Part shown: positions 1-9,258 of the stretch, piece by piece
Position numbering within the stretch: position 1 is the stretch's first letter
Layout of the letters: every line of letters starts with the position of its first letter
Assembly: GCA_041648175.1 (NCBI GenBank)
Contig: JBAZPO010000004.1
Span: forward strand, 62,001-126,000
DNA: 64,000 nt
DNA from: Desulfobaccales bacterium
Lineage (GTDB): Bacteria; Desulfobacterota; Desulfobaccia; Desulfobaccales; 0-14-0-80-60-11
Direction of reading: 5' to 3'
Notes under the pieces: generated by a model
Told to the model about the DNA's origin: nothing
Database searches by the model: none
Seen by the model: only the letters and a program-made list of their open reading frames with translations
Translations under genes and position numbers: made by a program

Positions 1-1127
1 GTGCCTCTCACACGGCTGAATCGCCTGAAAAAAACCTGGCGATTTTGACGGAGGCCGAAAACCTGGCCGCCGCGCTGGCGGATGAAGCGCGCCTGGCGCG
101 CGTCCAGCTTTGGATCGGCAGGGTGCATTATCTGGCAGGACGATTGCCGGAGGCAATTTCGTATTTCCAAAAGGTGCTGGCGGTGGCTCCAGAATTTGGC
201 GATCCCGAGTTGCTGGCCCTGCCGGGAGCCGTCATCGGACGCGTTCTTGTCGTGCAAGGCCAGTTTGCAAAGGCCCACCAACTATTGGAAAGGAGCATAC
301 CCCTTCTCGAGGCCAACAAGAACCGCCACGAGCTGTTGTTCGCCTGCGTGTACCGCGGGGTTTCCCGAACCTGTCTTGGCGATTACGCCGCTGGAGCCGC
401 TGAACTCGACCAGGTCCTGAAAATGGCCCAGGCCAGCCGCAATCAAAACGCTGAAGCCATGGTACACACGGCCCTGGCCATGACCCGCCTCGTCGCCGGC
501 AAATACCCTGAGGCCATGGGAGCCGCCCAGGCTGCGCTTGCGGTTGCGGAGAAGACCGGCGACACGATGTTTTGTTACTCCAGCAATTCGTTCATGGCAT
601 GGGCGTTGACGGGATTGGGAGAGCATCGGCGTGCCCTTGAACATTGGGCCGCCGCTCATAAAGCCCTCCGGTCTTTGGGCGGCCGCATTTTGTTCACTGA
701 TTGGTGGGTTGCCATCGAAAGCGGCACCCTGCTTGGAGCAGGAGATATTCCTGCCGCTCTGAAAAAAGGCGAGGAAGCCCTAGCCATGGCCAAAGCGACG
801 GGCAGCCTCATTGCGGAGGCTTTGTCCGAAAGCGCCATCGGCAATGCCCTCGCGGCCAGCCCCACGCCAGACCATAAAGATATCGAAGTTCATCTGGCAA
901 GAAGCCTGTCGTTGCTGGAAAGCATTGGCGCCAAATTCGATCTGGTGCGCGTTTCGCTGGCGCTGGGTCGGGTCCGCATCGGGCGAAAAGATTGGGAGGG
1001 CGCGTCAGAACTGCTGCGGCAGGCCTCCGCCCTGGCCTCCCGATGCTCGCTCCAAATGGAGGAAGCACAGGCACGGGACCTATTGAAAGAGATCGAGGCA
1101 ACCCGGGTTCAGGATTCGGCCATGTGA
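1..1127 (+). CDS. TPR-repeat protein, C-terminal part (5' end outside window)
   Basis: The reading frame is open from the first base of the window, so the gene begins upstream; the TTG at 45 is not a convincing start. The visible 375 residues are a run of alanine-rich helical pairs typical of tetratricopeptide repeats (for example helices carrying GRLPEAISYFQKVLAVAP and GKYPEAMGAAQAALAVAEKT). Such TPR arrays commonly form the C-terminus of AAA-ATPase/adenylate-cyclase-type or SARP-type signalling proteins, and this tail resembles those, but the catalytic part is not visible. TPRs mediate protein-protein contacts. It ends at TGA 1125-1127 and is followed by about 570 bp without a convincing gene. 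Confidence 0.75.
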   Translation, partial: ASHTAESPEKNLAILTEAENLAAALADEARLARVQLWIGRVHYLAGRLPEAISYFQKVLAVAPEFGDPELLALPGAVIGRVLVVQGQFAKAHQLLERSIPLLEANKNRHELLFACVYRGVSRTCLGDYAAGAAELDQVLKMAQASRNQNAEAMVHTALAMTRLVAGKYPEAMGAAQAALAVAEKTGDTMFCYSSNSFMAWALTGLGEHRRALEHWAAAHKALRSLGGRILFTDWWVAIESGTLLGAGDIPAALKKGEEALAMAKATGSLIAEALSESAIGNALAASPTPDHKDIEVHLARSLSLLESIGAKFDLVRVSLALGRVRIGRKDWEGASELLRQASALASRCSLQMEEAQARDLLKEIEATRVQDSAM

Positions 1128-1700
1128 ACGAGGTTTTGAAGCGGTTCGCCTTGCGTAAATCACTTGATATTTTCCCAGTTTTTGTGCCTCCCCGAATAAT
1201 TCGATCGCTGTGGTACCGTAATGGCTTATGGGCCATTGTCGGTTAGAGCCGTTTCTGCTATCAAGGCAGCATGAACAGCGTCTTCGACCTCATCCGGAAC
1301 CTCCGGATCGCCCTGGGATGCATTGGCGAGCTGCTTGGTTACCAGCTGCGTTTCGTCAGCGTGTTCCTCCGGAGTCGGACCTCGGTGGCCGCCCTGCTGT
1401 CAGCTGGCATGTGCAAGCGGAGGAAGGAAAGGCTGAGGGCCGATAGACCTCGTAGCGGATTACTTGCCATTTCAGACACTTTTGGTTCATGAGTGTTTAG
1501 GCTGCGATTGCTCTTTTAATTACCTTATATGAGCGCCACGTGAGACCTCTGCGAAAGTCCCCCTTTCTGTCATTCTGAGGGAGAAAAACGACCGAAGAAT
1601 CTCATAACTCAGCGAAAATACGAGATCCTTCGCTGCGCTCAGGATGACAAATTACCTATTCGCAGAGTTCTCCACTTGTTATAAGGCCTACCAGCGCTAA
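1128..1700. repeat. Gene-poor spacer with dispersed hairpin repeat (around 1570-1652)
   Basis: No convincing gene lies here; the short open frames lack ribosome binding sites and recognisable similarity. At about 1570-1652 there is an imperfect inverted repeat: one arm reads CATTCTGAGGGAG...GAAGAATCT and the other GATCCTTCGCTGCGCTCAGGATGACA. The same two arms recur at 18727-18866. This type of TCATTCTGAG / CTCAGGATGA repeat is widespread as a short dispersed palindrome in bacterial genomes. Confidence 0.6.
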
Positions 1701-2297
1701 TCACGCCGGGAGGGCGTGTTGCTTGCCCATCTCTCGGGCTCCCAGCGCGATGATGATATAGGACCAGCCGCTGAAGATCATTTCGATGGCCACGAACAAG
1801 CCGATCACCCAAAATCCTGATATCGGCCACTGGGCCAGGATCATGAAGCCCAAGACAATGGCGGCAATCCCCCCGATGAGGGGCCAGACCCAGTTTTTTA
1901 GGCCGCGGTGCTGGAAGGCCATGACAAGCCGCACGATACCGACGCCGATCAGGACCCCGCCCAGGAGCAAGGTGAGCATGGTGGAGGCCATCAAAGGATT
2001 ACCGAAGATGATAACGCCGGCCAGTACATACAGGATGCCGATGACCACATGCCACAGGATACTTTGCCAACCCCGGCATTTGAAGGCCTGAAAAAGCTGA
2101 ACCCCGCCTCCGATGACCAAGAAAACCCCGAAGATAAGGACAGTGCCCAAAGTCAGCCAAAAGGTCATGCCCAGTCCGATGGTTCCCAGGACCACCAGGA
2201 GGATGCCCTGGGCCAAGAGCCAGCCCCAGTTATGGATGAGGTCCCCCAACACCTCAGCCGGAACCAGGGCCTGTAATGATGCGCGGTCATTTGTCAT
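1701..2297 (-). CDS. HdeD/DUF308 family membrane protein
   Basis: A 198-residue protein made almost entirely of hydrophobic helices in pairs, with about six predicted membrane segments starting near residue 24 (WGWLLAQGILLVVLGTIGLG). The glycine-rich helix pairs and length match the HdeD family (DUF308), inner-membrane proteins first linked to acid resistance in Escherichia coli; the function in anaerobes is not established. It is monocistronic, flanked by spacer on both sides. The start ATG at 2297 fits the family N-terminus, a short soluble segment before the first helix. Confidence 0.8.
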   Translation of the reverse strand: MTNDRASLQALVPAEVLGDLIHNWGWLLAQGILLVVLGTIGLGMTFWLTLGTVLIFGVFLVIGGGVQLFQAFKCRGWQSILWHVVIGILYVLAGVIIFGNPLMASTMLTLLLGGVLIGVGIVRLVMAFQHRGLKNWVWPLIGGIAAIVLGFMILAQWPISGFWVIGLFVAIEMIFSGWSYIIIALGAREMGKQHALPA

Positions 2298-2747
2298 GCA
2301 TTCACCTCTTCAAATATTTTTTGGAGTATATAACGGCTGCCTGAATTCATGCCGTTGGCTGATTTTTTAATCCCCCTAATAATGAAATGCGTTCAAACAG
2401 GTAAATTGATAGCTGTAGGTTTACCGTGAAAACCAAATCCCCCTAAATCCCCCTTTGCCAAAGGGGGACTTTAACTCCCCTTAGAAAAAGTTTTTATTCC
2501 CAGTTGCGGTAAAATGACTATTTTGGGTAGCCGCAGGCTTGCGTCTGCACAGGCGAGACGCCTGTGCCACCATTTGAAGGCGAAATGGTATTAGAGTATT
2601 CCTCATTACGGAAAATCTTTTGGCAATCAATCTATGCTCAGAATATAAGTGCTCTCTATGGTATCGGCAAATGGCAGCGGAAGGTTAAGACAAAAATGAG
2701 CAAACGCCTATCGCCGGGACCAGGGCTCGTCCAACGAATGGCTTTAT
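2298..2747. repeat. Spacer with two dispersed repeats
   Basis: No gene seen. From 2383 the sequence carries the composite repeat GAAATGCGTTCAAACAGGTA, then AAATCCCCCTAAATCCCCCT with its complement CAAAGGGGGACTTT. A second palindrome at about 2527-2572 contains GGTAGCCGCAGGCTTGCG and GGCGAGACGCCTGTGCCACC. Both families recur elsewhere in the window (5930-6105, 12741, 15541-15616, 28019-28108, 34731-35010). Confidence 0.7.
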
Positions 2748-4091
2748 TTATTGCGGACCCGGAGCGCCGACATTCTTTTTGATAAACTCAGTTGCGCCGC
2801 CGGGCTCCAGGAACAGGACCTGGCTGCTGTCGTCATAAGCCAGGATTTCGGCGTAGCGCCCCCAGTCGATGGCGGTATCCAACTGGCGTTCCGCTTCTTC
2901 TTCGTGGAATTCCAGTTCCAGGGCCTTCTGGATTACGTCCCATTCCAACTGCTTTTTGTCGGTGGCGCGGAGCATGGCCAGGAGCCATTTAAACAGGGGC
3001 AGGCGACGAATCCGGGTGGCGAAAATCTCTTTGCGGGAGCGAATACTGGCCTCGGCAAAGGTCTCTCCCAGGGGATTCAGGGTGATATCGCCGTAAGCGA
3101 TATTGGCAAAACCCAACAACTCCGCGGTTTCAATGAGGCGCAGGAGATCGTCGGAATTGATCTGAAGTTCCCGGGCCAGGGCGTAAATGTCCGCCCGGTT
3201 GTTGGGCATGGCGTCCAGGTGCTCCAAGAGCCCCGTCAGGTCGTCGATATTGATGTGGGGCAGGGCTCGGGTGCGCCCCGGTTCGCCGGGCGCGGTGCCC
3301 AATTCCACATGTTCGGGTTGAGTGTGGCCGGCCAGCACCATGTAAACCCGGTCCACCAGGTTGAGAAATTTTGGGTCTTTGCGCTGCCGGGGATGCGGCA
3401 AATCAACCTTCATATTCATGATGATGCGGCCGGGGTCCTTATCCATTACCAGGATGCGGTCTGCCAGGAACACCGCTTCTTCGATGTTGTGGGTGGCCAT
3501 GAGGATGGCCCGGGTGGGGATGACGCCGCCGGTCCATAGTTCCAGCAGCTCACCCCGGAGGGACTCGGCACTAAGGACGTCCAGGGCCGAGAAGGGTTCG
3601 TCCAGGCAAAGCAGCTCCGGTTCCACCGCCATGGCCCGGGCAAAGCCCACTTTCTGGAGCATGCCACCGGAGAGTTCCCGTGGATAGGCGTTCTCGAAGC
3701 CGTCCAGGCCCACCCGGTCCAACAGGTCCAAAGCCCGAGTGGTGCGCAACTTTGGAGGCACGCCTCTGGCCTTGAGGGCCACTTCCACGTTTTCCTGGAC
3801 CGTCAGCCAGGGAAACAGGGCAAAGGTTTGAAAGACGATGGTGGCATGGGGATTGACTCCTTGGAGGGGGACGCCCCGGTAGAGCACCTCTCCGGCGGTG
3901 GGGGCCTGGAGCCCCGTGATGATGCGCAGCAAAGTGCTCTTGCCGCAGCCGGTGGGGCCCATCAGGGTGGCAAATTCGCCATCGTTTAAGGCCAGGTTGA
4001 CATCCTGAATGGCGGTAAAGATCTGTTCGCCGCCACCGAAAATCTGGTTGATATGCCGGAGTTCCAGGAGGAAGCCATTTTCGTCAGCCAT
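2748..4091 (-). CDS. NitT/TauT-type ABC transporter ATP-binding protein with C-terminal AAA-associated domain
   Basis: The 447-residue protein has a canonical ABC ATPase: Walker A GPTGCGKS (about 45-52), Q-loop around VFQTFALFPW (87-96), signature LSGGM (about 140-144), Walker B LLCLDEP (160-166) and switch His (about 201). It closely resembles ATPases of nitrate/sulfonate/taurine-type importers. Residues from about 275 to the end form an extra domain of the type called AAA-associated C-terminal domain, present in a subset of this family. The gene follows the fused permease by three bases and must work with it at the inner membrane. No substrate-binding protein is encoded nearby, so the substrate is unknown. 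The riboswitch upstream of the operon responds to Mg2+ in characterised cases. Confidence 0.9.
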   Translation of the reverse strand: MADENGFLLELRHINQIFGGGEQIFTAIQDVNLALNDGEFATLMGPTGCGKSTLLRIITGLQAPTAGEVLYRGVPLQGVNPHATIVFQTFALFPWLTVQENVEVALKARGVPPKLRTTRALDLLDRVGLDGFENAYPRELSGGMLQKVGFARAMAVEPELLCLDEPFSALDVLSAESLRGELLELWTGGVIPTRAILMATHNIEEAVFLADRILVMDKDPGRIIMNMKVDLPHPRQRKDPKFLNLVDRVYMVLAGHTQPEHVELGTAPGEPGRTRALPHINIDDLTGLLEHLDAMPNNRADIYALARELQINSDDLLRLIETAELLGFANIAYGDITLNPLGETFAEASIRSRKEIFATRIRRLPLFKWLLAMLRATDKKQLEWDVIQKALELEFHEEEAERQLDTAIDWGRYAEILAYDDSSQVLFLEPGGATEFIKKNVGAPGPQ

Positions 4092-4094
4092 AGA

Positions 4095-5819
4095 TCACTC
4101 CATCCGATAGCGTTCTTCGGCCAGGCGGTACAACCTCTGCCAGAAAAGCCGGTTGATGGTTACCACGGTCAGGATCAGGGCGAGGGTGGCGGCCAGTAAC
4201 AAGGGAAAATCGCCGGTCCCGGTGGCTTCGGCAATCAAGGCCCCGACCCCGATGGTGTGGAAGGTCTTGCCGCCGAATTGGGTATATTCCGCCACAACGC
4301 TGGCATTCCAGGCCCCGCCGCCGGCCGCGATGGCCCCGGTGATGGTATAAGGGAAAATAGCCGGCAGAATGAGGGTACGCCAGCGCTCCCAGCGGCTCAA
4401 TTGCAGCAAATCCGAGGTATACCGCAGTTCCCGGGGAATGGCGCTGGCTCCGGCGATAATGTTAAACAAGAGATACCACTGGGTTCCCAACAGCATGAGT
4501 AATATAGCCGCCACATCAAGACCCCCGGGCCAGCCTAACACGAGGAGGAGCAGGACCGGAAACAAGGCAGTGGCAGGCAACGAGGCCGCGATTTGCACCA
4601 CCGGTTGGAGCCAGGAAGACAGGCGCGGGTTGCTGCCGATGGCGACGCCCACCGGAATGGTCCACCCCAAGGCGATGAGGAGCGCTGCAATGACCCGCAG
4701 CAAGGTGATGAACGTGCCCAAGGCGATATCACCCCATTTTTCCAGTGGCAAGGTCCAGAGCATTTGGGCAGCCATGAAGCTACCATAACTCACCCCCAGA
4801 AAGGCAACCGCCAATAAAAAATACCAGATCCAGACACGCTGGCGCTTCGGCCTCTCTGTGGCCGCATTAGCCGTGAATGAACGGGATAGCCATTCATCCA
4901 ATCTCCTTAAGGGCGGCTCCAGCACCGCGCCACTCAGGAAATGCAAGAGCCGGGAATTCCTCAAGGCGTTGTAAAACCAGGACGTAGGTGGGGTAGCGCC
5001 TTCAACCATAGATATGGTAAACCGTTCGGACCAGGCTAAGAGAGGCCGCCATACCAGTTGGTCCAGGGTGACGATGATGAGGACCAGGGCTCCCAGTCCC
5101 CAGGCTATATACTCATAACTCCCCTGATTAGCGGCCTCTTGAAGGTAGGCGCCCAACCCCGGCAGTCGAAAGTTCCGATCCCCCACGCTGAAAATTTCCG
5201 CAGCCATCAGGAAAAACCACCCCCCGCCCCAACTGGCCATGCTGTTCCAGATCAGGCTGATAGCGGCAAAGGGCAGTTCCAGGGTCTTAAAGCGCAGCCA
5301 ACCGTTAAAGCGGAAAATGGTGCTGGCCTGCTTCAGATTGCGGGGAATAGTAGTCAGAGATTGATACCAGGCGAAAGCAATATTCCAGGCCTGGCTGGTG
5401 AAGATCAAGATAATGGAAGACAACTCCACCGCCCAGGGTGTGGGTAAGACGGCGCTGAAGCTCAAAAGGGCCACCGGAAGGAATGCGAGGATGGGCACGC
5501 TTTGGAGGACATCGAGAAGCGGGATCAGAAAACTTTCTGCAGTGCGGCTCCGGGCGGCCAGGTAACCGAAAACCATGGAAAATATAATGGAGAGAATATA
5601 GGCTGCCACCATGCGCCCCAAGGAGAGGCCGACATAATAAGGCAAGAGCCTGGGGGCCAGCTCAATTTCCGGACCCTTGACGACCGCCGGAGCCCCCAGC
5701 CCGATACGGATGCCTAAGTAAAGGAGTAACGCCAGGCCGACGAAGACCACGCCATCACCCCAGGTTAAGGGGCGCCGGAGGGGTTTGGCAATTCTAAACT
5801 GGCGAGACGGCTGACTCAT
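4095..5819 (-). CDS. ABC transporter permease, two fused NitT/TauT-type membrane domains
   Basis: About 574 residues containing two binding-protein-dependent permease domains in tandem, each with about six membrane helices. The EAA-like coupling segments lie near residues 180-215 (LKQASTIFRFNGWLRFKTLE) and 465-495 (LLQLSRWERWRTLILPAIFP). Such a tandem gives a complete channel in one chain, partnered with the downstream ATPase. I chose ATG at 5819 (MSQPSRQFRI); an in-frame TTG at 5837 would add six residues, and neither start has a strong ribosome binding site. The leader upstream carries an M-box riboswitch and a dispersed repeat. Confidence 0.88.
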   Translation of the reverse strand: MSQPSRQFRIAKPLRRPLTWGDGVVFVGLALLLYLGIRIGLGAPAVVKGPEIELAPRLLPYYVGLSLGRMVAAYILSIIFSMVFGYLAARSRTAESFLIPLLDVLQSVPILAFLPVALLSFSAVLPTPWAVELSSIILIFTSQAWNIAFAWYQSLTTIPRNLKQASTIFRFNGWLRFKTLELPFAAISLIWNSMASWGGGWFFLMAAEIFSVGDRNFRLPGLGAYLQEAANQGSYEYIAWGLGALVLIIVTLDQLVWRPLLAWSERFTISMVEGATPPTSWFYNALRNSRLLHFLSGAVLEPPLRRLDEWLSRSFTANAATERPKRQRVWIWYFLLAVAFLGVSYGSFMAAQMLWTLPLEKWGDIALGTFITLLRVIAALLIALGWTIPVGVAIGSNPRLSSWLQPVVQIAASLPATALFPVLLLLVLGWPGGLDVAAILLMLLGTQWYLLFNIIAGASAIPRELRYTSDLLQLSRWERWRTLILPAIFPYTITGAIAAGGGAWNASVVAEYTQFGGKTFHTIGVGALIAEATGTGDFPLLLAATLALILTVVTINRLFWQRLYRLAEERYRME

Positions 5820-5837
5820 GAGACTGACTCTAAGCAA

Positions 5838-6120
5838 TTAAAGACATTAAGTAAATGGAAAAAGCTAGAGGAAATTGCCGGGTCTTATGATCATTTCAAA
5901 AGAGCCTTTTGCAAGAATGCCGAGCAATCGTGTAGCCGCAGGCTTTGCCGGGAAAACCAAATCCCCCTAAATTCCCCTTTTTCAAAGGGGGACTTTTAAA
6001 ACTCCCCTTTCAAAAAGGGATGGGGGGTTATCCTCAGGGGTGGTAGCTTTCGGCCATATATGTTTCAATCTGCGTCGTACAGGCTGGAAAGCCTGTGCTA
6101 CCAGAAAAAGGGTCTGGAAT
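5838..6120. repeat. Spacer with dispersed repeats between M-box terminator and ABC operon
   Basis: No gene. It contains the GTAGCCGCAGGCTTTGCCG / AAATCCCCCTAAATTCCCC composite with complementary CAAAGGGGGACTTTT (about 5933-6030), and a short palindrome ACAGGCTGGAAAGCCTGTGC (about 6084-6103). A motif TTTTGCAAGAATGCCGAG at about 5909 is shared with 15515 (TCTTGCAAAAATGCCGAG). These elements sit in the leader of the ABC operon, downstream of the riboswitch terminator. Confidence 0.65.
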
Positions 6121-6152
6121 AACAAAAAGGCCTCCCACGCGGGTGGAAGGCC
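6121..6152 (-). terminator. Intrinsic terminator of the M-box riboswitch
   Basis: Read on the minus strand, GGCCTTCCAC and GTGGGAGGCC form a 10-bp stem (one G-T pair) around a CCGC loop, followed by TTTTTGTT. The 5' arm CCTTCC can alternatively pair with GGAAGG at 6175-6180, just after the aptamer, giving a plausible antiterminator. This is the standard ON/OFF architecture of a transcription-attenuating riboswitch. Confidence 0.85.
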
Positions 6153-6169
6153 CTATCAGGCTATGGGCA

Positions 6170-6350
6170 ATTGACCTTCCTCACACGTGGAGCTTCGGCA
6201 CTGCATAACGTAGAGTCGATACACTCAGCCACATTAAGTAAAACCTTAAGCCGGCAATACCTGTTCGGCCCATTGGCGTCTCTCGACGTTTCTGGGCAGT
6301 GGCCTGTATTTATGCAGGAGCCTCACCTAACTGAGGTAACCTTAATGTAT
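6170..6350 (-). promoter_or_regulatory. M-box (ykoK leader) magnesium riboswitch
   Basis: The minus-strand sequence contains the conserved M-box blocks in order: GTTAGGTGAGGCTCC (6331-6317), ACAGGCCACTGCCCAGAAA, CGTCGAGAGACGCCAATGGG, AACAGG, and the 3' block ATGCAGTGC-GAAGCTCCACG (about 6206-6186). I recognise these from the Mg2+-sensing ykoK/mgtE leader. M-box RNAs bind Mg2+ and usually terminate transcription of Mg2+ transport genes when the ion is plentiful. Here the next gene downstream is the fused ABC permease at 5819, about 300 bp past the terminator; no mgtE, mgtA or corA gene is seen. Confidence 0.9.
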
Positions 6351-6556
6351 GCCAGGCAAAAATTTCTGTCAACGGGAGGAATCTTGATCCAAAAACCCTT
6401 ATGATTAAATAACGATAAAGTAACCATAGCCTCATCAAATGCCTGGCAGAAAACTTTAGGGACGGCGCGGCTGACCGCAGGTTTGATATCAGGCCGTTTA
6501 CCCTTTATACTTAACCTTATGATGAAGAGGATAAAGAAAATTATCCAGGAGTTCCC

Positions 6557-9145
6557 ATGCCCTTAAAAGGCATTGCGTATCGATTCATAATGGCACTAGC
6601 CCTGGTGGGGTTTTTGGTCTCCCCCTGGCCGGTCCGGGCCCAGGCGGTTCATCCGGAAAAGCCGGAGGGCGGAATTGCCTCGCCCCAGGCCCTGCCCCAG
6701 GGATTTGAGCAGGGGATTGCCTGGCTCCAAGAGAGCCTCAAGGCGTGGGAATCCCGTGTGGGGGCTGCAACCACAGAACTGGCCCGGACTCAAAAGGAAC
6801 TGGAAAATCTCCAGGTCGCGGTGGCTTCTCTGAAGGCCACCATGATCCTCCAGAAGCTTCCCTTGCCCCAGGTCCAAGCACTTTTGGTTACCTATACGGA
6901 TAAGGAAAAGGACCTCAAGGCCAAACTCAATGAGCTGGGCCAGGAGATTGAGGCCCTGAAGCAGGACCAGCAAAGCCAACTCACCGCGGAGAATGCCCTG
7001 CGGGTGCAGCTCACCATTATTCAAGCCAACAATCCCCAAGCCTTGACTCCGGAATTGCAGCGATCCTTTCTGAGCTATCTGAAGCTGGCGGGAAACCGGG
7101 ACCGGCTGGCGGACCAAGTGTTAAACTTGCTTGTACAGCGGCGCCAACTCCTCCAGAAGGAAAAAGAATTAATCGATGGAATAACTCCACAGTTGAAACA
7201 TTTGGAGGATAGTTGGAAGGCCGAACTCCTGAAGCGTCCGGTTCAAGCCGTGACTTTCCGGGAGCAGGTGGTCCGGGCGTGGCAGAGCCTGGCCACCATA
7301 CCAGCCCGGGGCGGGGAGTGGCTCAATGAACAGGTGGAATCAGGCCGCCTGAGCGCTTTTATCTGGCGGCATCTGGCCCCCATCATCGGCTTGCTCAGTT
7401 TCATCTTCCTTATGGGCTGGAGCACCCGGCGGCTCAATAATCTGGTGACCCGGCGATTCCAGGCCTGGCGGGTGCAGACGGACGATTTCCATATGCTCCC
7501 CGTGTATGTCGTGGGACATATCTTGATCGCCAACCTGTTTGGTCTGGGCCTGATTTTGTGGGTGGGTCTGTTCTTTTGGACCCTCAATCTGGTTGGTTCC
7601 GCTCCGGCCCAATTGATTCTTTCTGCCCTGGTTACCCTGTGGGGCTTACGCCTGGCCATGCAGTGGGTGCAAGAATTTTTTGCCGGCAAGGCGGCAGGTG
7701 GGGTGCTGGCCCTGGATCAAGATGTCGCCAGGTTTTACCGCCGCTCCCTGAAGTTCTTTCTGGTCTATCTCTTCCTGGGCTGGTTCGGACTCAAGAGCGC
7801 CGGCCTGCTAAATATTCCCGAACCAAGCCGCTTGTTCCTGGAACACTTCTTTTGGGTGGGCGTCATCATATGGGGCTGGTGGCTTTTGCGCCGCCACTAC
7901 CTCACCAGGCTCCTACCTGAATTGTCGGAACCCACCTGGCTGCACCAGCCGGTGGTGAGTCTGTTCCTGCGGGGATTGTTGGTGTTCCTGCTGACGCTTA
8001 TCATTCTGGCTGATCTCCTGGGGTTCCAGAACCTTTCCTTATATGTATCCCAGGCGGCTGCCGGGAGCGTGTTGGCCGCGGCAATCCTGTGGTTCCTGTG
8101 GCTGATCGGGGAGACCAGCATTCGCCATCTCCTACATCCGGAAGGAGGCCGGGCCCTCTATCGTTATCCGGATCGGGCGGAGCTGATCCAGAGAATTTAT
8201 CACCTCAGCCGTTGGGTCCTATCCCTCGTCCTGGGCGTAATCGTCGTGGTGGTCTCCCTGGAATTCTGGGGGATCACGCCGCACCAAATCGCCTGGAGCT
8301 TTCAATGGGTCACTTGGGGCCCAACTTTGGGGTCCGTCAAACTGACCACTCTGAGTATCCTGGGCGTCTGCCTGGCGATCTATTTAGGGTTCTTTTTCTC
8401 CCGGATGATACGCGGCCTGATGCTCATCCACATCTTTCCCCGCACCGCCCTGGATAAGGGGGTACGCTACACCATCTCCACCACCCTGCACTACGTTATC
8501 CTGATCCTGGCGGGGATGATCGCCCTGAACATTCTGGGATTTCCCTTGACCAATCTGGCTCTGGTGGCCGGGGCTCTGGGAGTGGGAATCGGTTTCGGGC
8601 TCCAAAACATCGTCAATAATTTCATCAGCGGCCTCATTCTCCTGTTCGAGCGGCCCATCAAGGTGGGGGATACGCTGGTGATCGACGGTCAGTGGGGCAC
8701 GGTGAAGGAGATCCGGGTTCGGAGCACCATCTTCGAGACCTCCGACCGCTATATTCTGATCATCCCCAACTCGGAACTGGTCTCTAATAAGGTCCTTAAC
8801 TGGACCCATTACGGCGCGGGCATTAACCGCCTCACCTTACAGGTGGGGGTCTCCTATGGTTCTGATGTGCGCCAGGTTACGGAGTTGCTGACCCAAATTT
8901 GCCGGGCCAATCCCCGGGTGGTAGCCGCGCCGCCGCCTCAGATTTATTTTGCGGTCTACGGCGATAGTTCCCTGGATTTCACTATCTGGGTGTTCGTGCG
9001 AACGCCCGACGACCGCATTCCCGCTACCCATGAGCTGAACAGCGCCATTTTCGAAGCCTTTCGGGAGCACGGAATCGAAATCCCCTTCCCCCAACGGGAC
9101 CTCCACATCAAGGAGTGGCCGGAAACGCCGGAAAGAAAAGGCTAG
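6557..9145 (+). CDS. MscS-family mechanosensitive channel with long periplasmic coiled-coil N-terminus
   Basis: 862 residues. A signal peptide (residues 1-29, ending in VRAQA) is followed by a charged coiled coil (about 40-230), then about 11 membrane helices and a C-terminal MscS core. The core (about 640-850) has the glycine/alanine-rich pore helix (LVAGALGVGIGFGLQNIVNN) and the beta domain FERPIKVGDTLVIDGQWGTV. The layout is that of large KefA/MscK-like channels, which open on membrane tension and release solutes during osmotic downshock. The ATG at 6557 follows CAGGAG. The gene stands alone, convergent with the transglycosylase gene. Confidence 0.9.
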   Translation: MPLKGIAYRFIMALALVGFLVSPWPVRAQAVHPEKPEGGIASPQALPQGFEQGIAWLQESLKAWESRVGAATTELARTQKELENLQVAVASLKATMILQKLPLPQVQALLVTYTDKEKDLKAKLNELGQEIEALKQDQQSQLTAENALRVQLTIIQANNPQALTPELQRSFLSYLKLAGNRDRLADQVLNLLVQRRQLLQKEKELIDGITPQLKHLEDSWKAELLKRPVQAVTFREQVVRAWQSLATIPARGGEWLNEQVESGRLSAFIWRHLAPIIGLLSFIFLMGWSTRRLNNLVTRRFQAWRVQTDDFHMLPVYVVGHILIANLFGLGLILWVGLFFWTLNLVGSAPAQLILSALVTLWGLRLAMQWVQEFFAGKAAGGVLALDQDVARFYRRSLKFFLVYLFLGWFGLKSAGLLNIPEPSRLFLEHFFWVGVIIWGWWLLRRHYLTRLLPELSEPTWLHQPVVSLFLRGLLVFLLTLIILADLLGFQNLSLYVSQAAAGSVLAAAILWFLWLIGETSIRHLLHPEGGRALYRYPDRAELIQRIYHLSRWVLSLVLGVIVVVVSLEFWGITPHQIAWSFQWVTWGPTLGSVKLTTLSILGVCLAIYLGFFFSRMIRGLMLIHIFPRTALDKGVRYTISTTLHYVILILAGMIALNILGFPLTNLALVAGALGVGIGFGLQNIVNNFISGLILLFERPIKVGDTLVIDGQWGTVKEIRVRSTIFETSDRYILIIPNSELVSNKVLNWTHYGAGINRLTLQVGVSYGSDVRQVTELLTQICRANPRVVAAPPPQIYFAVYGDSSLDFTIWVFVRTPDDRIPATHELNSAIFEAFREHGIEIPFPQRDLHIKEWPETPERKG

Positions 9146-9258
9146 GTTGGTGGGCTTCCCGCGGGTCGAGGCAGGGTTCAGGGAAGGGTAGGGGGGTTAC
9201 CGGAGGCGGAAGTCGGGTGTGGGACAGCGCAAGCTGCCGGGAGTAATTGAATTACTCC

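Noticed and set aside
1228..1492. Two overlapping short frames (72 and 73 codons)
   Set aside because: No ribosome binding site, no domain, and unconvincing composition.
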